64,000 nt of DNA. Source: Allolucifera butyrica. Lineage in GTDB: Bacteria > Bacillota > Negativicutes > Sporomusales > UPPP01. Shown here one piece after another: positions 44,689-54,114 of this stretch; the stretch's first letter is position 1; the number at the start of each line of letters is the position of its first letter. Under the pieces are notes generated by a model, which searched no databases, had not been told where the DNA came from, and saw only the letters and a program-made list of their open reading frames with translations. The position numbers were made by a program, and so were the translations under genes. The stretch lies in assembly GCF_900476375.1 (NCBI RefSeq), contig NZ_UPPP01000083.1, positions 1 to 64,000 of the forward strand, written 5' to 3'.

Positions 44689-44691
44689 AGG

Positions 44692-47115
44692 TTACATGGT
44701 TGTAAGCGGGTCAATATCAATCAAAATTTCTTTTGCATTTAGCCAGTCAAGCTTACGGATCGAATCACGAACCGCCCTTAAATTAGTTGTTTTCACCAGA
44801 ATAATAACCCGGTATAAATCGTTAATTTTAGCAACCGGAGCAGTAAACGGCCCGATTACTTCCCCAGGATGGCTTCCCCCCAGCAGGCCGCGTAAATCGG
44901 CCGCCGCCCGCTCGGCAGTTTGCCTGGTTTTTCGCTCATTTTTATCTTGTACAATTATTTTGACAAGCCGGCAAAAGGGAGGATAGTTTAATTCTTGCCG
45001 ATTTTTTATTTCTTCCTGATAGAAGAGACCATAATCCTGCCGCAGTCCGGCCAGAACGGCATAATGTTCCGGATTATAAGCCTGAACAACTACCCGGCCC
45101 GGTTTATTGCCCCGACCGGCTCTTCCCGCCGCTTGGGTCAGTAAGCTAAAGGTTCTCTCCGCCGAACGGAAATCGGGTAAATTAAGTACTGCATCCGCGG
45201 AAAGGATTCCGACGGCCGTCACATTTTTAACGTCATGCCCCTTGGCTACCATCTGGGTTCCCAATAAAATGTCATATTTTCCCCGGGCAAAATCATCCAT
45301 AATTGTGTCATGGGCCATTTTTCCACCCGTTGTATCCTGATCCATTCTGACAATTCGCGCCGCCGGAAACAATTTTGCCATTTCTTCCTCCACCTTTTGA
45401 GTACCGGTGCCAAAATAACGAATATAATGACTGCCGCATTTAGGACACACATTCGGCACGTTTTGGGTTACCTGACAATAGTGGCAGCGCAATAGATTGC
45501 CGGCATGGTGATAAACCAAAGAAGCGGCACAGTGGGAACAGCGGATAACATGGCCGCATTCCCGGCATAAAATAAAGGTTGCGTAACCGCGGCGGTTCAA
45601 CAAAATAACGGCTTGTTCCCGGCGGGCCACAGTTTGTGTTAAAAGCTCCTGCAACGGCAGCGATAGTACGCTCCGCCGGCCGAGCCGCAATTCTTCTCTC
45701 ATATCCACTACGGTAACTTCCGGCAAGAGGGCATTATCCACCCGGGCCGTGAGAGTAAGCAGTTTATGTTCCTGGCGCAGGGCGTGATAATAGGTTTCCA
45801 CCGCCGGGGTCGCACTGCCGAAAATAACGACAGCATCTTCTAAAGCCGCTCTGGCCAGCGCAATCTGGTGAGTGTGATAGCGGGGAGACTCTTCCTGCTT
45901 ATAAGTAAACTCATGTTCTTCATCAATAATAATAATTCCCAGCCGGACTACGGGAGAAAAGATGGCGGACCGGGCGCCGATGACAATTCCCGCTTGCTGG
46001 CGGCGAAGCCGCTGCCAGGAATCAAATCTCTCGCCAACGGATAATTTACTGTGCATTACCACAACATCATCGCCAAAACGCGCTTTAAACCGGGATATGA
46101 TTTGACCGGTTAAGGCAATTTCCGGCACCAGCACAATGGCTTGCCGCTGTGCTTGCCGGACTGCAGCCACGGCTTCTATATAAACCTGGGTTTTGCCGCT
46201 GCCGGTAATCCCGTGCAAAAGGAAAGACTGTCCCTGTTTTTTATTAATATAAGGAATGATGTCGGCCAAAACCTTTTTTTGTTCGGTAGTTAAAACAATG
46301 TCAGCGGGACAATGTCGCCTGCCGGCATAACTGTCACGGCGGATTTGTATTTGCCGGGTAGTAACCAGTCCCGACGCAACCAGCCGTTTTACCGTATCGT
46401 GACCGATCCCCAGATTCCGGACTTCATCCGGCCCCAACTGACTTTTTGTTAATAAAGCGGTCAACAACCGGCATTGGGCCGGATATCTTGCGCTTGCCTG
46501 CAGCCGGGCCTCAACCGTCTCTGCAGGAACAGCCAGTTCAATAACCGTTTTCAGTTTAGGCCGCATCACCTGACTTGTTGCATAGTCAAGCCGGATCAGT
46601 TGATGACGCAAACACTGCTGCACCAATTTTGCCGTCTGGGGCCCGAATTGCTTTTCTAATTGGGTACGGCTGACGGCGCCCTGCTGAAGAATGGACTCAT
46701 AAAGCAGCCGGGCTGAAGGACTTACCTTTCCTAAATAAGCTTCAGCCTGGTTTGGATCATCCCATTGGGCAGTCCGGTACAAGACTTTACTTTTTACACC
46801 TGATTTCCCCGGAATAAATAAACGCATTGCCTCTGCCAGGGAGCATAAATAATGTTCGCTGATCCACCTCGCCATGGTAAGCATATGCTGGTCAAACCAC
46901 GGCCCCTCATCCAAAATGTCAATAATTGATTTTAACCCGCTGCTTTCGGCATCAATTATTTCGACGATAAAACCTTCCAGCCGACGATTGCCGAAGGGTA
47001 CCAGAACGCGCCAGCCTACGCCTACATTGCCAAGCGGTTCCGGAATTTGATAAGAAAACATTTTATTGATCGAACGAGCTGGAATATTAACAATAATTTG
47101 TGCTATTAAGCTCAT
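44692..47115 (-). CDS. priA: Primosomal protein N' (PriA helicase)
   Basis: The 807-residue replication-restart helicase has an N-terminal 3'-end binding domain, Walker A GITGSGKT, the DEEH box (IIDEEHEF), and zinc-binding pairs CRECGHVIRCSHC and CHYCQVTQNVPNVCPKC. QAAGRAGRG and GTQMVAKGHD follow. It reloads the replisome at stalled forks. An AGTGGTGATTATAA site precedes the ATG. Confidence 0.96.
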   Translation of the reverse strand: MSLIAQIIVNIPARSINKMFSYQIPEPLGNVGVGWRVLVPFGNRRLEGFIVEIIDAESSGLKSIIDILDEGPWFDQHMLTMARWISEHYLCSLAEAMRLFIPGKSGVKSKVLYRTAQWDDPNQAEAYLGKVSPSARLLYESILQQGAVSRTQLEKQFGPQTAKLVQQCLRHQLIRLDYATSQVMRPKLKTVIELAVPAETVEARLQASARYPAQCRLLTALLTKSQLGPDEVRNLGIGHDTVKRLVASGLVTTRQIQIRRDSYAGRRHCPADIVLTTEQKKVLADIIPYINKKQGQSFLLHGITGSGKTQVYIEAVAAVRQAQRQAIVLVPEIALTGQIISRFKARFGDDVVVMHSKLSVGERFDSWQRLRRQQAGIVIGARSAIFSPVVRLGIIIIDEEHEFTYKQEESPRYHTHQIALARAALEDAVVIFGSATPAVETYYHALRQEHKLLTLTARVDNALLPEVTVVDMREELRLGRRSVLSLPLQELLTQTVARREQAVILLNRRGYATFILCRECGHVIRCSHCAASLVYHHAGNLLRCHYCQVTQNVPNVCPKCGSHYIRYFGTGTQKVEEEMAKLFPAARIVRMDQDTTGGKMAHDTIMDDFARGKYDILLGTQMVAKGHDVKNVTAVGILSADAVLNLPDFRSAERTFSLLTQAAGRAGRGNKPGRVVVQAYNPEHYAVLAGLRQDYGLFYQEEIKNRQELNYPPFCRLVKIIVQDKNERKTRQTAERAAADLRGLLGGSHPGEVIGPFTAPVAKINDLYRVIILVKTTNLRAVRDSIRKLDWLNAKEILIDIDPLTTM

Positions 47116-47170
47116 TTATAATCACCACTTATACCGCTGGAAATCTAAAATTGCCGCCGGTTTCTGCTAA

Positions 47171-47219
47171 ATAGGTAAACAGAAGGGAACCGCAAAGGTT
47201 CCCTTATCCGTTTACCTAT
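47171..47219 (-). terminator. Two-part terminator hairpin after the 46-residue gene
   Basis: Outer arms ATAGGTAAAC (47171-47180) and GTTTACCTAT (47210-47219) enclose an inner AAGGGAACC/GGTTCCCTT stem (47183-47191 with 47197-47205). It lies 14 nt beyond the small gene. Confidence 0.75.
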
Positions 47220-47232
47220 CTACTTAATTCTC

Positions 47233-47373
47233 TTACTTAGCCGGGTTGTCTTCATCAACGGCTTTCCAGACGAGAGGAGAAGCAAAATTCCAGTCCAAAC
47301 CGGTATCCATTGGCAGACGTTTAAAAAAACGTTGTACATGACGTTTTCCCAAGGAAGAATAGCGGAATCGCAT
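47233..47373 (-). CDS. 46-residue basic small protein, unrecognised
   Basis: ATG 47373 to TAA 47233 encodes MRFRYSSLGKRHVQRFFKRL followed by an acidic, Trp-containing end (LDWNFASPLVWKAVDED). The first half is strongly basic, so it might bind nucleic acid or membrane. A good GGAGTGGATACA site lies just upstream, and its own terminator follows. It is shorter than usual annotation cut-offs. It lies 11 nt after the HMA-like gene. No known family is recognised. Confidence 0.65.
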   Translation of the reverse strand: MRFRYSSLGKRHVQRFFKRLPMDTGLDWNFASPLVWKAVDEDNPAK

Positions 47374-47384
47374 TGTATCCACTC

Positions 47385-47609
47385 CTAACCCTGAATAGAA
47401 TAACCCAAAGTCTGCAGCGTTTCCTCAATATACCCGTCGGAAATTACGGCGGAATCATACCGAACCGCAACCTGTTTCCTGTTTAAATCAACATTAACGC
47501 CGGTGATACCCGTAAGATGAGACAACGTATGTTCAATACGGTCGCGACAATGGTCACCCTTTAAGCCTCCGACCTGATATATGGACTCTCTAACTGTTGT
47601 TGAATTCAT
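47385..47609 (-). CDS. Heavy-metal-associated (HMA) domain-like protein missing one metal Cys
   Basis: The 74-residue ferredoxin-like fold has VGGLKGDHCRDRIEHTLS, then ITGVNVDLNRKQVAVRYD and a C-terminal IEETLQTLGYSI, as in CopZ. The metal motif GMxCxxC is changed to GLKGDHC, leaving one Cys, so it probably does not carry copper as CopZ does. ATG 47609 is preferred over 47621, with GGGGGTTGG upstream. It precedes the 46-residue gene and may be cotranscribed. Confidence 0.75.
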   Translation of the reverse strand: MNSTTVRESIYQVGGLKGDHCRDRIEHTLSHLTGITGVNVDLNRKQVAVRYDSAVISDGYIEETLQTLGYSIQG

Positions 47610-47678
47610 ACGGAACACCAACCCCCTGTGAAAAAATTTCAGCTGCTGAAGGTAGTATTCCCGATATAAGGAACTAAA

Positions 47679-48866
47679 TTATAGATTTGCTTCCCGCCGC
47701 AAAATTTCCGCTTTGTCCGTATTTTCCCATGGCAAATTAAGGTCTGTCCGGCCAAAATGTCCGTATGCCGCCGTTTGTCGATAAATGGGCTGCCGTAAGT
47801 TCAAGGTTTTAATGATACCGGCAGGACGTAAATCGAAATGCTTTTCAATCAGCTTAGCGATGAGTTGTTCATCAACCTTGGCCGTGCCAAAGGTTTCCAC
47901 CATGATGGAAACCGGCCGGGCAATCCCGATCGCATAAGCCAGCTGAATTTCACACTTATCAGCCAGACCGGCTGCAACAATATTCTTCGCCACATAACGG
48001 GCGGCATAGGCACCGGAACGGTCAACCTTCGTTGGATCCTTGCCGGAGAAAGCCCCGCCGCCGTGGCGGGCCATGCCGCCATAGGTGTCAACAATAATTT
48101 TCCGTCCTGTCAGTCCCGCGTCACCCTGCGGCCCGCCAACTACGAAGCGGCCCGTAGGATTAATATAATATTTGGTCTGAGCATCCATCATCGCCGCCGG
48201 TACAATTGGCCGGATCACTTTTTCGATGATGTCTTTCTCAATAGTGCCCAGATCTACTTCCGAGCCGTGCTGAGCGGCAATTACGATGGTATCCACCCTC
48301 ACCGGTTTGCCGTCAACATATTCAATGGTTACCTGGGTTTTACCGTCGGGACGCAAATAAGGAAGTTCACCGGTTTTGCGCACTTCTGTCAACCGCAGCG
48401 CCAGTTTATGGGCCAAGGCTGCCGTCATTGGCATATATTCAGACGTCTCATTCGTAGCATAACCAAACATCATCCCTTGGTCACCGGCACCAATGGCCTC
48501 AATTGCATCCATCATGCCTTTTTTGCCTTCCATGGCACAGTTGACACCCATAGCAATATCAGGCGATTGTTCATCAATGGAAACCATTACCCCGCAGGTT
48601 TCCCCGTCAAAGCCAAATTTAGCCCGGGTGTAGCCGATATCCCGGATCGTTTCCCGGGCAATTTTGGGAATATCCACATAGCAATTCGTCGTAATTTCTC
48701 CGACAATATGTACTAACCCGGTTGTAACCAATGTTTCACATGCCACCCTGGCCATTGGATCCTGGGCGATAATCGCATCCAGAATACTGTCTGAAATTTG
48801 ATCGGCCATTTTATCAGGATGGCCTTCGGTAACTGATTCCGAGGTAAATAAAACTCTTTTTTCCAT
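47679..48866 (-). CDS. metK: S-adenosylmethionine synthetase
   Basis: The 395-residue enzyme makes SAM from methionine and ATP. It begins [19 protein letters not shown], has [17 protein letters not shown] (about 117), [21 protein letters not shown] and [19 protein letters not shown] 48866 follows CAAGGAGGTACGTT; the frame start at 49007 lies in the riboswitch. It closes the cycle with the ahcY/mtn genes at 5.9-10.4 kb. Confidence 0.97.
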   Translation of the reverse strand: MEKRVLFTSESVTEGHPDKMADQISDSILDAIIAQDPMARVACETLVTTGLVHIVGEITTNCYVDIPKIARETIRDIGYTRAKFGFDGETCGVMVSIDEQSPDIAMGVNCAMEGKKGMMDAIEAIGAGDQGMMFGYATNETSEYMPMTAALAHKLALRLTEVRKTGELPYLRPDGKTQVTIEYVDGKPVRVDTIVIAAQHGSEVDLGTIEKDIIEKVIRPIVPAAMMDAQTKYYINPTGRFVVGGPQGDAGLTGRKIIVDTYGGMARHGGGAFSGKDPTKVDRSGAYAARYVAKNIVAAGLADKCEIQLAYAIGIARPVSIMVETFGTAKVDEQLIAKLIEKHFDLRPAGIIKTLNLRQPIYRQTAAYGHFGRTDLNLPWENTDKAEILRREANL

Positions 48867-48898
48867 AACGTACCTCCTTGTATTCTCCCTGGTAAATA

Positions 48899-48922
48899 AT
48901 AAAAACCCTCCGCAATGAGGGT
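48899..48922 (-). terminator. SAM-I riboswitch terminator
   Basis: On the minus strand ACCCTC (48917-48922) pairs with GAGGGT (48905-48910) around ATTGCG, followed by a T-run, 30 nt before metK. Confidence 0.9.
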
Positions 48923-48934
48923 GATTGTTATCAC

Positions 48935-49041
48935 ACCCATCTCGCGTATCCGCCGGAGTTGGCACCGTTTGATATTTTTTAAATATCAATGGTTGCCGCG
49001 GTTTCATTGGGCCAGTCCCTCCACCAGCTCTTGATGAGTAT
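48935..49041 (-). ncRNA. SAM-I riboswitch (S-box)
   Basis: On the minus strand the aptamer shows ATCAAGAG, GGTGGAGGGACTGGCCC, ATGAAACC, GGCAACC and CGGTGCCAACTCC. Those are the conserved S-box core. P1 pairs ACTCATC with GATGGGT. SAM binding should promote the downstream terminator and lower metK expression. Confidence 0.95.
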
Positions 49042-49065
49042 CTTTGCTATTTTCTTACCAAAGCA

Positions 49066-49094
49066 ATTTTAATGCATTATAAATAAAAAATCAA
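49066..49094 (-). promoter_or_regulatory. Promoter of metK
   Basis: TTGATT (49089-49094) and TAAAAT (49066-49071) are 17 bp apart on the minus strand, about 25 bp before the aptamer. Confidence 0.65.
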
Positions 49095-49095
49095 T

Positions 49096-50295
49096 CTATT
49101 TTGATATATGTTCACAAATTTTCGCCAGTATTTTTTCCGCCAGCTCTATTTTGGTCATTTGCGGTAATTCCTCCCGGTGCCCATCCCGGTACAGCAGTTT
49201 AACAATGTTGGTATCGGCATTGAACCCGGCCCCCGGCAGTGTCACATCGTTGGCTACCAGCATATCGAGATTCTTTTTCTGCAATTTTTCCGTCGCATAC
49301 TCCAGCAAATTCTCCGTTTCGGCGGCAAACCCTACCAGGAATTGATGCGTTTTCTTGGCGCCCAATTCTCGCAGGATATCAGGGTTTTTTTCCAGCGTCA
49401 GCGTTAATTGTTCTTCACTCTTCTTTATTTTTTGCGGTGATGCCAATTGCGGGCGATAATCGGCAACGGCCGCCGCTTTAATGACTAAATCACTGTCATC
49501 ATATTCGGCAAGTACGGCTTGACGCATCTGAGCCGCCGTTTCCACCTTTTTCACGCAAACCCCCGGAGGGTCGGGCAAACTGGTGGGCCCGGCAATCAAT
49601 ACGACTTTTGCCGCCATTTGGGCCGCTTTGACCGCTAAGGCATACCCCATTTTCCCACTGGAGCGATTACCGATATAACGTACAGGGTCAATGGGCTCCC
49701 GCGTCCCCCCCGCCGTTACCAAAACTTTTTTACCGGCTAAAATAGTAGCGGCAGGTGCCAAAAACCGGATTACCTGCCGAACAATTTCCGCCGGTTCCGG
49801 TAAGCGGCCCGGCCCCTCGGTGCCACATGCCATACGGCCGTAGCCAGGTTCGAGAAACCGGTAGCCAAGATTGGACAATTTAGTAATGTTTTGCTGAACA
49901 ATCGCGTTCCGATACATATTCGTATTCATGGCCGGGGCAAACACAACTGGTGCGGTAGTGGCCATTACAGTAGTCGACAACATATCGTCGGCAATGCCGT
50001 TGGCAATTTTGCCGATAATATTGGCAGTAGCTGGCGCAATCAGGAACAAATCAGCCCAGGAAGCCAGGGCAATATGTTCCACATTCCACCGCTTCGGTTC
50101 TTCCCACATAGTAACAATAACCGGATTGCCGCTCATTTCCCGGAAAGTTAAAGGGGTAACAAACTGGGCCGCCGCCTGGGTCATGATAACCTGAACGTCA
50201 GCCCCTTCTTTCTTTAGCCGGCTTACAATTTCAACGGCTTTATAGGCGGCAATTCCCCCTGTCACACCCAGAACAATGCGCTTTTCCTGCAGCAT
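49096..50295 (-). CDS. coaBC: Bifunctional phosphopantothenoylcysteine decarboxylase/synthetase
   Basis: The 399-residue fusion makes 4'-phosphopantetheine for CoA. The CoaC half has GVTGGIAAYK, the FMN residues in LIAPATANIIGK, PAMNTNMY and the catalytic GYGRMACGTEGPGRLPE. The CoaB half begins VLVTAGGTREPIDPVR and has FAAETEN and LVANDV. AGGAGGCAACC precedes ATG 50295. It lies 9 nt after rpoZ. Confidence 0.96.
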   Translation of the reverse strand: MLQEKRIVLGVTGGIAAYKAVEIVSRLKKEGADVQVIMTQAAAQFVTPLTFREMSGNPVIVTMWEEPKRWNVEHIALASWADLFLIAPATANIIGKIANGIADDMLSTTVMATTAPVVFAPAMNTNMYRNAIVQQNITKLSNLGYRFLEPGYGRMACGTEGPGRLPEPAEIVRQVIRFLAPAATILAGKKVLVTAGGTREPIDPVRYIGNRSSGKMGYALAVKAAQMAAKVVLIAGPTSLPDPPGVCVKKVETAAQMRQAVLAEYDDSDLVIKAAAVADYRPQLASPQKIKKSEEQLTLTLEKNPDILRELGAKKTHQFLVGFAAETENLLEYATEKLQKKNLDMLVANDVTLPGAGFNADTNIVKLLYRDGHREELPQMTKIELAEKILAKICEHISK

Positions 50296-50304
50296 GGTTG
50301 CCTC

Positions 50305-50511
50305 CTATTTTATCCCCGTCTTGGTTCGCTCAAAAGCAACCTTGGACTGGGCAACCTCCTCCAGGGCAACGGTTACCGCTTTATTGGACTTGCTTTCAGC
50401 CATAGCCTGGTCCCCGCTCATAATTTCCCGGGCCCGTTTGGCTGCCAAAACAACAAGCGTATATTTGCTATCTACTTTACTTACCAATACATCTAAGGAT
50501 GGATGAATCAT
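50305..50511 (-). CDS. rpoZ: RNA polymerase omega subunit
   Basis: The 68-residue protein begins MIHPSLDVLVSKVDSKYTLV and has AAKRAREI, the omega signature that clamps the beta-prime C-terminus. The placement between gmk and coaBC is conserved in Bacillota. AGGGGGATATGT precedes the ATG. Confidence 0.95.
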   Translation of the reverse strand: MIHPSLDVLVSKVDSKYTLVVLAAKRAREIMSGDQAMAESKSNKAVTVALEEVAQSKVAFERTKTGIK

Positions 50512-50540
50512 ACATATCCCCCTACCAGGTCCAGTTGAAA

Positions 50541-51155
50541 TTAGTCAACCAAACGAAGAATTTTATTTATTAAATCCAGATTCCGTTCAATACGGCATTT
50601 TTCCGCTGTAATAATACTTTCTACGGTATGTACGGCTCTTGGTACCTCATCATTTACAACCACATAATGATATTCATGCGCACAAGACAGTTCGGCCGTT
50701 ACATTACTAAGCCGTTTCCGTATGGCGTCCGGCGTTTCCGTCCCTCTTTTATATATACGTTCAGCCAGTTCATCCAGTGAAGGCGGTATGATATATATAA
50801 AAATGCCTTCCGGAAATTTGTGCTTTACTTGCATAGCTCCCTGTGTATCAATCTCCAAAATAACGTCTTTTCCCGCTTCCAATAATTCCATAACATAGCG
50901 GCGGGGCGTTCCGTAATAGTTTCCGTATACTTCAGCCCACTCCAACAGTTGGTCTTCGGCAACCATGGATTGAAATTCGCCATGGGACATAAACCAATAA
51001 TTAATCCCGTCAACTTCTCCCTGCCGCGGCGAACGGGTAGTAGCGGAAATCGAATAATGCAGTTCGGGATGGCTACGCAGCAATTCTTTACAAATCGTTC
51101 CTTTCCCGGTTCCGGAAGGACCGGACAATACAATCAAGATTCCTTGCTGCGTCAA
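50541..51155 (-). CDS. gmk: Guanylate kinase
   Basis: The 204-residue kinase phosphorylates GMP to GDP. It has the P-loop GPSGTGKGT (11-19), SATTRSPRQGEVDGINYWF and DTQGAMQVK. It starts at TTG 51155 with AAAGGAG 8 nt upstream. It lies 25 nt after remA. Confidence 0.96.
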   Translation of the reverse strand: MTQQGILIVLSGPSGTGKGTICKELLRSHPELHYSISATTRSPRQGEVDGINYWFMSHGEFQSMVAEDQLLEWAEVYGNYYGTPRRYVMELLEAGKDVILEIDTQGAMQVKHKFPEGIFIYIIPPSLDELAERIYKRGTETPDAIRKRLSNVTAELSCAHEYHYVVVNDEVPRAVHTVESIITAEKCRIERNLDLINKILRLVD

Positions 51156-51180
51156 AATATATGCTCCTTTCGCTGCTCAA

Positions 51181-51447
51181 TCATTCTGCAGCATCGTCAC
51201 TGGTATCTTTGCTGGCTAACCTATGGGCCACTGTTTCCGGCTGCACCGCCGAAAGAATAATATGGTCGCTGTCAGTAATGATGACCGCTCTCGTACGGCG
51301 GCCGTAAGTTGCATCAATCAACATACCACGGTCACGAGCTTCCTGGATAATCCGTTTTATAGGCGCCGATTCAGGGCTAACAATGGAGACAATTCGATTT
51401 GCTGACACAATATTGCCAAAACCAATGTTAATGAGCTTGATTTCCAT
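51181..51447 (-). CDS. remA: RemA-like DNA-binding regulator (DUF370)
   Basis: The 88-residue protein has [28 protein letters not shown] and [18 protein letters not shown], matching RemA, a ring-forming DNA-binding protein that activates matrix genes in Bacillus. Its targets here are unknown. ATG 51447 is preferred over 51486 because AGGGGGAATTATTACT lies upstream. Confidence 0.93.
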   Translation of the reverse strand: MEIKLINIGFGNIVSANRIVSIVSPESAPIKRIIQEARDRGMLIDATYGRRTRAVIITDSDHIILSAVQPETVAHRLASKDTSDDAAE

Positions 51448-51493
51448 AGTAATAATTCCCCCTATTATTTTGTAGATCCGTTTCATCTCTATA

Positions 51494-52375
51494 TTACTCT
51501 ATGTTTTGGATTTGCTCTCTGACCTTCTCTATCTCACTTTTAATTTCAATCACAAGATTGGCAATACTAAAATCATTGGCTTTGGAAGCAATGGTATTGG
51601 TTTCCCGGTTAATCTCCTGAACAATAAAATCCAGCTTCCTGCCTATGGCTTCATCCGTCAAAAGAGTTGCCCAGAACTGGTCCAGATGACTGCGCAGACG
51701 AACCAGCTCTTCCGTAAAATTAGTCCGGTCGGCAAATAAAGCCGTTTCCTGCAATAACCGGCTTTCGTCCGGTTCCGTTCCGACTGAGGCAAGCAGCTCC
51801 CGCATCCGGTTCAACAATCTGGCCCCGTATTCATCCAGTATTTGCGGGGCCCGGCGTTCAATCGCCTCAACCTGTAGTTTCAACTTGTCAATCCGCGCCA
51901 GTAAATCTTTTTCAATATTACTTCCTTCAGCCAGACGCATCTGCATTAGATTGGCCACAGCGGCGTCTACAGCCTGACAGAGTTTAGGCCATAAAGCCGA
52001 ACTGTCTTCCTCTTCTTCCTCCACTTTTAAAACATCGGGATATTTTGCTATATGATAAACACTGTCGTTCATAGGCGAGGAAAATAAGGACGCTAATTCT
52101 CTCATTGCATTATGGTAAGCGATTGCCAACTCTTTGTCAACCCTGACGCTATGTTTTTTTAGCCCGTACTGATCCATCGTAATAAATATGTCAATCCGGC
52201 CTCTGACAAGCATATTCGATACCCTTCGCCGGATTTTGTCTTCCAATGCGCCAAGATTTTTCGGCATACGTACTACGATCTCATTGTACCGGTGATTTAC
52301 TGCTTTAATTTCCGCTATAAAACGTAAATTCTGATCCAGATATTCACCACGACCAAAACCGGTCATGCTTTTCAT
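51494..52375 (-). CDS. YicC family endoribonuclease
   Basis: The protein of about 293 residues begins [12 protein letters not shown], the family hallmark, and ends with the conserved [20 protein letters not shown] and [15 protein letters not shown] segments. E. coli YicC degrades structured RNA, and the YloC homologues of Bacillota are thought to do the same. The start is not certain, since the only Shine-Dalgarno-like string (GAAGGA) is too far from 52375 and too close to GTG 52390. It heads yicC-remA-gmk-rpoZ-coaBC. Confidence 0.93.
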   Translation of the reverse strand: MKSMTGFGRGEYLDQNLRFIAEIKAVNHRYNEIVVRMPKNLGALEDKIRRRVSNMLVRGRIDIFITMDQYGLKKHSVRVDKELAIAYHNAMRELASLFSSPMNDSVYHIAKYPDVLKVEEEEEDSSALWPKLCQAVDAAVANLMQMRLAEGSNIEKDLLARIDKLKLQVEAIERRAPQILDEYGARLLNRMRELLASVGTEPDESRLLQETALFADRTNFTEELVRLRSHLDQFWATLLTDEAIGRKLDFIVQEINRETNTIASKANDFSIANLVIEIKSEIEKVREQIQNIE

Positions 52376-52484
52376 CACGCTCTGCTGCACCGTCCTTCGC
52401 GTATGTTATTATTAACTGTAAAAATTATTATTAATCGTATTTTTTTTAATTAGTTCGCCTTATTTCGCTTAATTCCTTTTTCCG

Positions 52485-52508
52485 AAAAATAAAAAGGGCC
52501 GAAGCCCT
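52485..52508 (-). terminator. UUCG-loop terminator of the exported protein gene
   Basis: On the minus strand AGGGC-TTCG-GCCCT is followed by TTTTATTTTT, 8 nt past the stop codon. Confidence 0.85.
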
Positions 52509-52515
52509 GTAGTGA

Positions 52516-53115
52516 TTACCGTATTTTAGCGATATCAAAATAGAAGCGGCGTACTTTTTTATTACCCGTAGTAACTGCCAGTATTACCGGCTTCAAGGAG
52601 GATAAATCTTTGGCTGAAAAGTAGAAATAACACTGCGCCATATAAGCGGCATCTTTCGAATTCCAGCCCGTTGGCGACGCTTCGGACGGTATAACGGACT
52701 GGGATGCCTTTAACAGCTTCGGTCCCTGTTGTAGAACTGCATTGCCGTCCTGAGTAAAATTAATATTATCACCAAATAAAGTAACGCTGAATACCCAAAA
52801 TCCGGTGTAATCCGTAATAATTTTTTCGCTGTCTTCCAATGTCACGCTAAGTTTCTTTAATGTCTTATCCCTGGCGTCGGCAGCAATCAGTAAAAAGGGG
52901 GTATAAAAATAAGCACGTTCCGTTGCCGCGTTCAATTTGGCGGCATTTTCCTCATAGGATGTCCAGTCAAGAGAAAAATCGTTCCAGTTCATCTGATCAT
53001 ATTTCTTGCCATAATCTTGCGCCGCCTGTATCGTATCCTTGTTAATTGGTGAAATTGCATAAGCCTGGTTAAAGCAAATCATTAGCAGCAGCAATACCAT
53101 GCCGGCAATTCTCAT
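52516..53115 (-). CDS. Exported protein of unknown function
   Basis: The 199-residue protein has a clear signal peptide (MRIAGMVLLLLMICFNQAYA, cleavage likely after AYA at 20). The mature part is soluble, with a long helical start and beta-rich middle (GFWVFSVTLFGDNINFTQDG) and a YFYFSAKDLSSL segment. No family was recognised. It stands between dapF and yicC, with its own terminator. Confidence 0.75.
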   Translation of the reverse strand: MRIAGMVLLLLMICFNQAYAISPINKDTIQAAQDYGKKYDQMNWNDFSLDWTSYEENAAKLNAATERAYFYTPFLLIAADARDKTLKKLSVTLEDSEKIITDYTGFWVFSVTLFGDNINFTQDGNAVLQQGPKLLKASQSVIPSEASPTGWNSKDAAYMAQCYFYFSAKDLSSLKPVILAVTTGNKKVRRFYFDIAKIR

Positions 53116-53236
53116 CCAAACACCTCCCGGTAATTTCTAATATAAGTAATTACGCCAAAAATAAAAATAATCCTCTATTGCCGGTCCCCCCGCATCTCCT
53201 TATTCGCCCGGCTTTGTTGCCCGTTGTACTCTTAAA

Positions 53237-54070
53237 TTAAACCGGGTATTCTCCCCTAAACACTTCTTGGGCCGGCCCGGACATATAGATATGATTGTCA
53301 TTGCCCCACTCAACGGCAAGATCTCCTCCATCCAGATGCACCGTAATCCGGCGTTCCGTTTTCGTAGTAAGAACGGCTGCCGCCAGGGTAGCGCTGGCTC
53401 CCGTGCCGCACGCCAGCGTTATACCGGCACCCCGTTCCCAAACCCGCATGCGGACTTCATGGCGGTTCAGCACCTGAACAAATTCAACATTCGTTTTGCG
53501 GGGAAACAGCGGAGCCGTTTCAATCTTAGGTCCGATGGCGGTTAAGTCGACAGCATCGACATTGTCGACAAAAATGATACAATGAGGATTCCCCATGGAA
53601 ATACAAGTCCCGTAGAAAAGCTGATTTTCCAGTTGAACCGGTATGTTAATCGCCTTTTCGTTTTTATCGCCCGTTACCGGAATTTCGCCCCGGTTTAAAC
53701 GGGGTTCTCCCATATCTACACGGACACTGGTTACCCTGTCATTTTCGAACAATAATTCCGGCTTTATAATACCGGCCAAGGTCTCCAAAGAAATTTTATT
53801 TTTTGGGGTCAGGCCATGTTCATATACATACCGGGCTACACAACGGCTGGCATTCCCGCACATTTCCGCCTCACTGCCGTCCGAATTAAAAATACGCATT
53901 GTAAAATCAGCCTGTTGGGACGGTAAAAGAATTACTAATCCGTCCGCACCGATGCCAAAATGGCGGTCGCAGATTTGCTGCGCCAATTGACTGAAGTTAT
54001 TTACTTTCTCCTTTAAACCGTCAATAATGACAAAATCATTGCCTTGACCATGCATCTTACTGAATTGCAA
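53237..54070 (-). CDS. dapF: Diaminopimelate epimerase
   Basis: The 277-residue epimerase turns LL- into meso-diaminopimelate for lysine and peptidoglycan. The two catalytic Cys lie in SEAEMCGNASRC (Cys71) and TLACGTGAS (near 215). It starts at TTG 54070, preceded by AGGGGGAAG. The aminotransferase at 4660-5835 could make its substrate in one step. Confidence 0.95.
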   Translation of the reverse strand: MQFSKMHGQGNDFVIIDGLKEKVNNFSQLAQQICDRHFGIGADGLVILLPSQQADFTMRIFNSDGSEAEMCGNASRCVARYVYEHGLTPKNKISLETLAGIIKPELLFENDRVTSVRVDMGEPRLNRGEIPVTGDKNEKAINIPVQLENQLFYGTCISMGNPHCIIFVDNVDAVDLTAIGPKIETAPLFPRKTNVEFVQVLNRHEVRMRVWERGAGITLACGTGASATLAAAVLTTKTERRITVHLDGGDLAVEWGNDNHIYMSGPAQEVFRGEYPV

Positions 54071-54114
54071 TCAAACTTCCCCCTATGTCTTTGGAATAGA
54101 ATCCGCTATGTTTA

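Noticed and set aside
47838-48716. 292-codon plus-strand frame antisense to metK
   Set aside because: It mirrors the codon structure of metK, a certain gene, and has no family resemblance.
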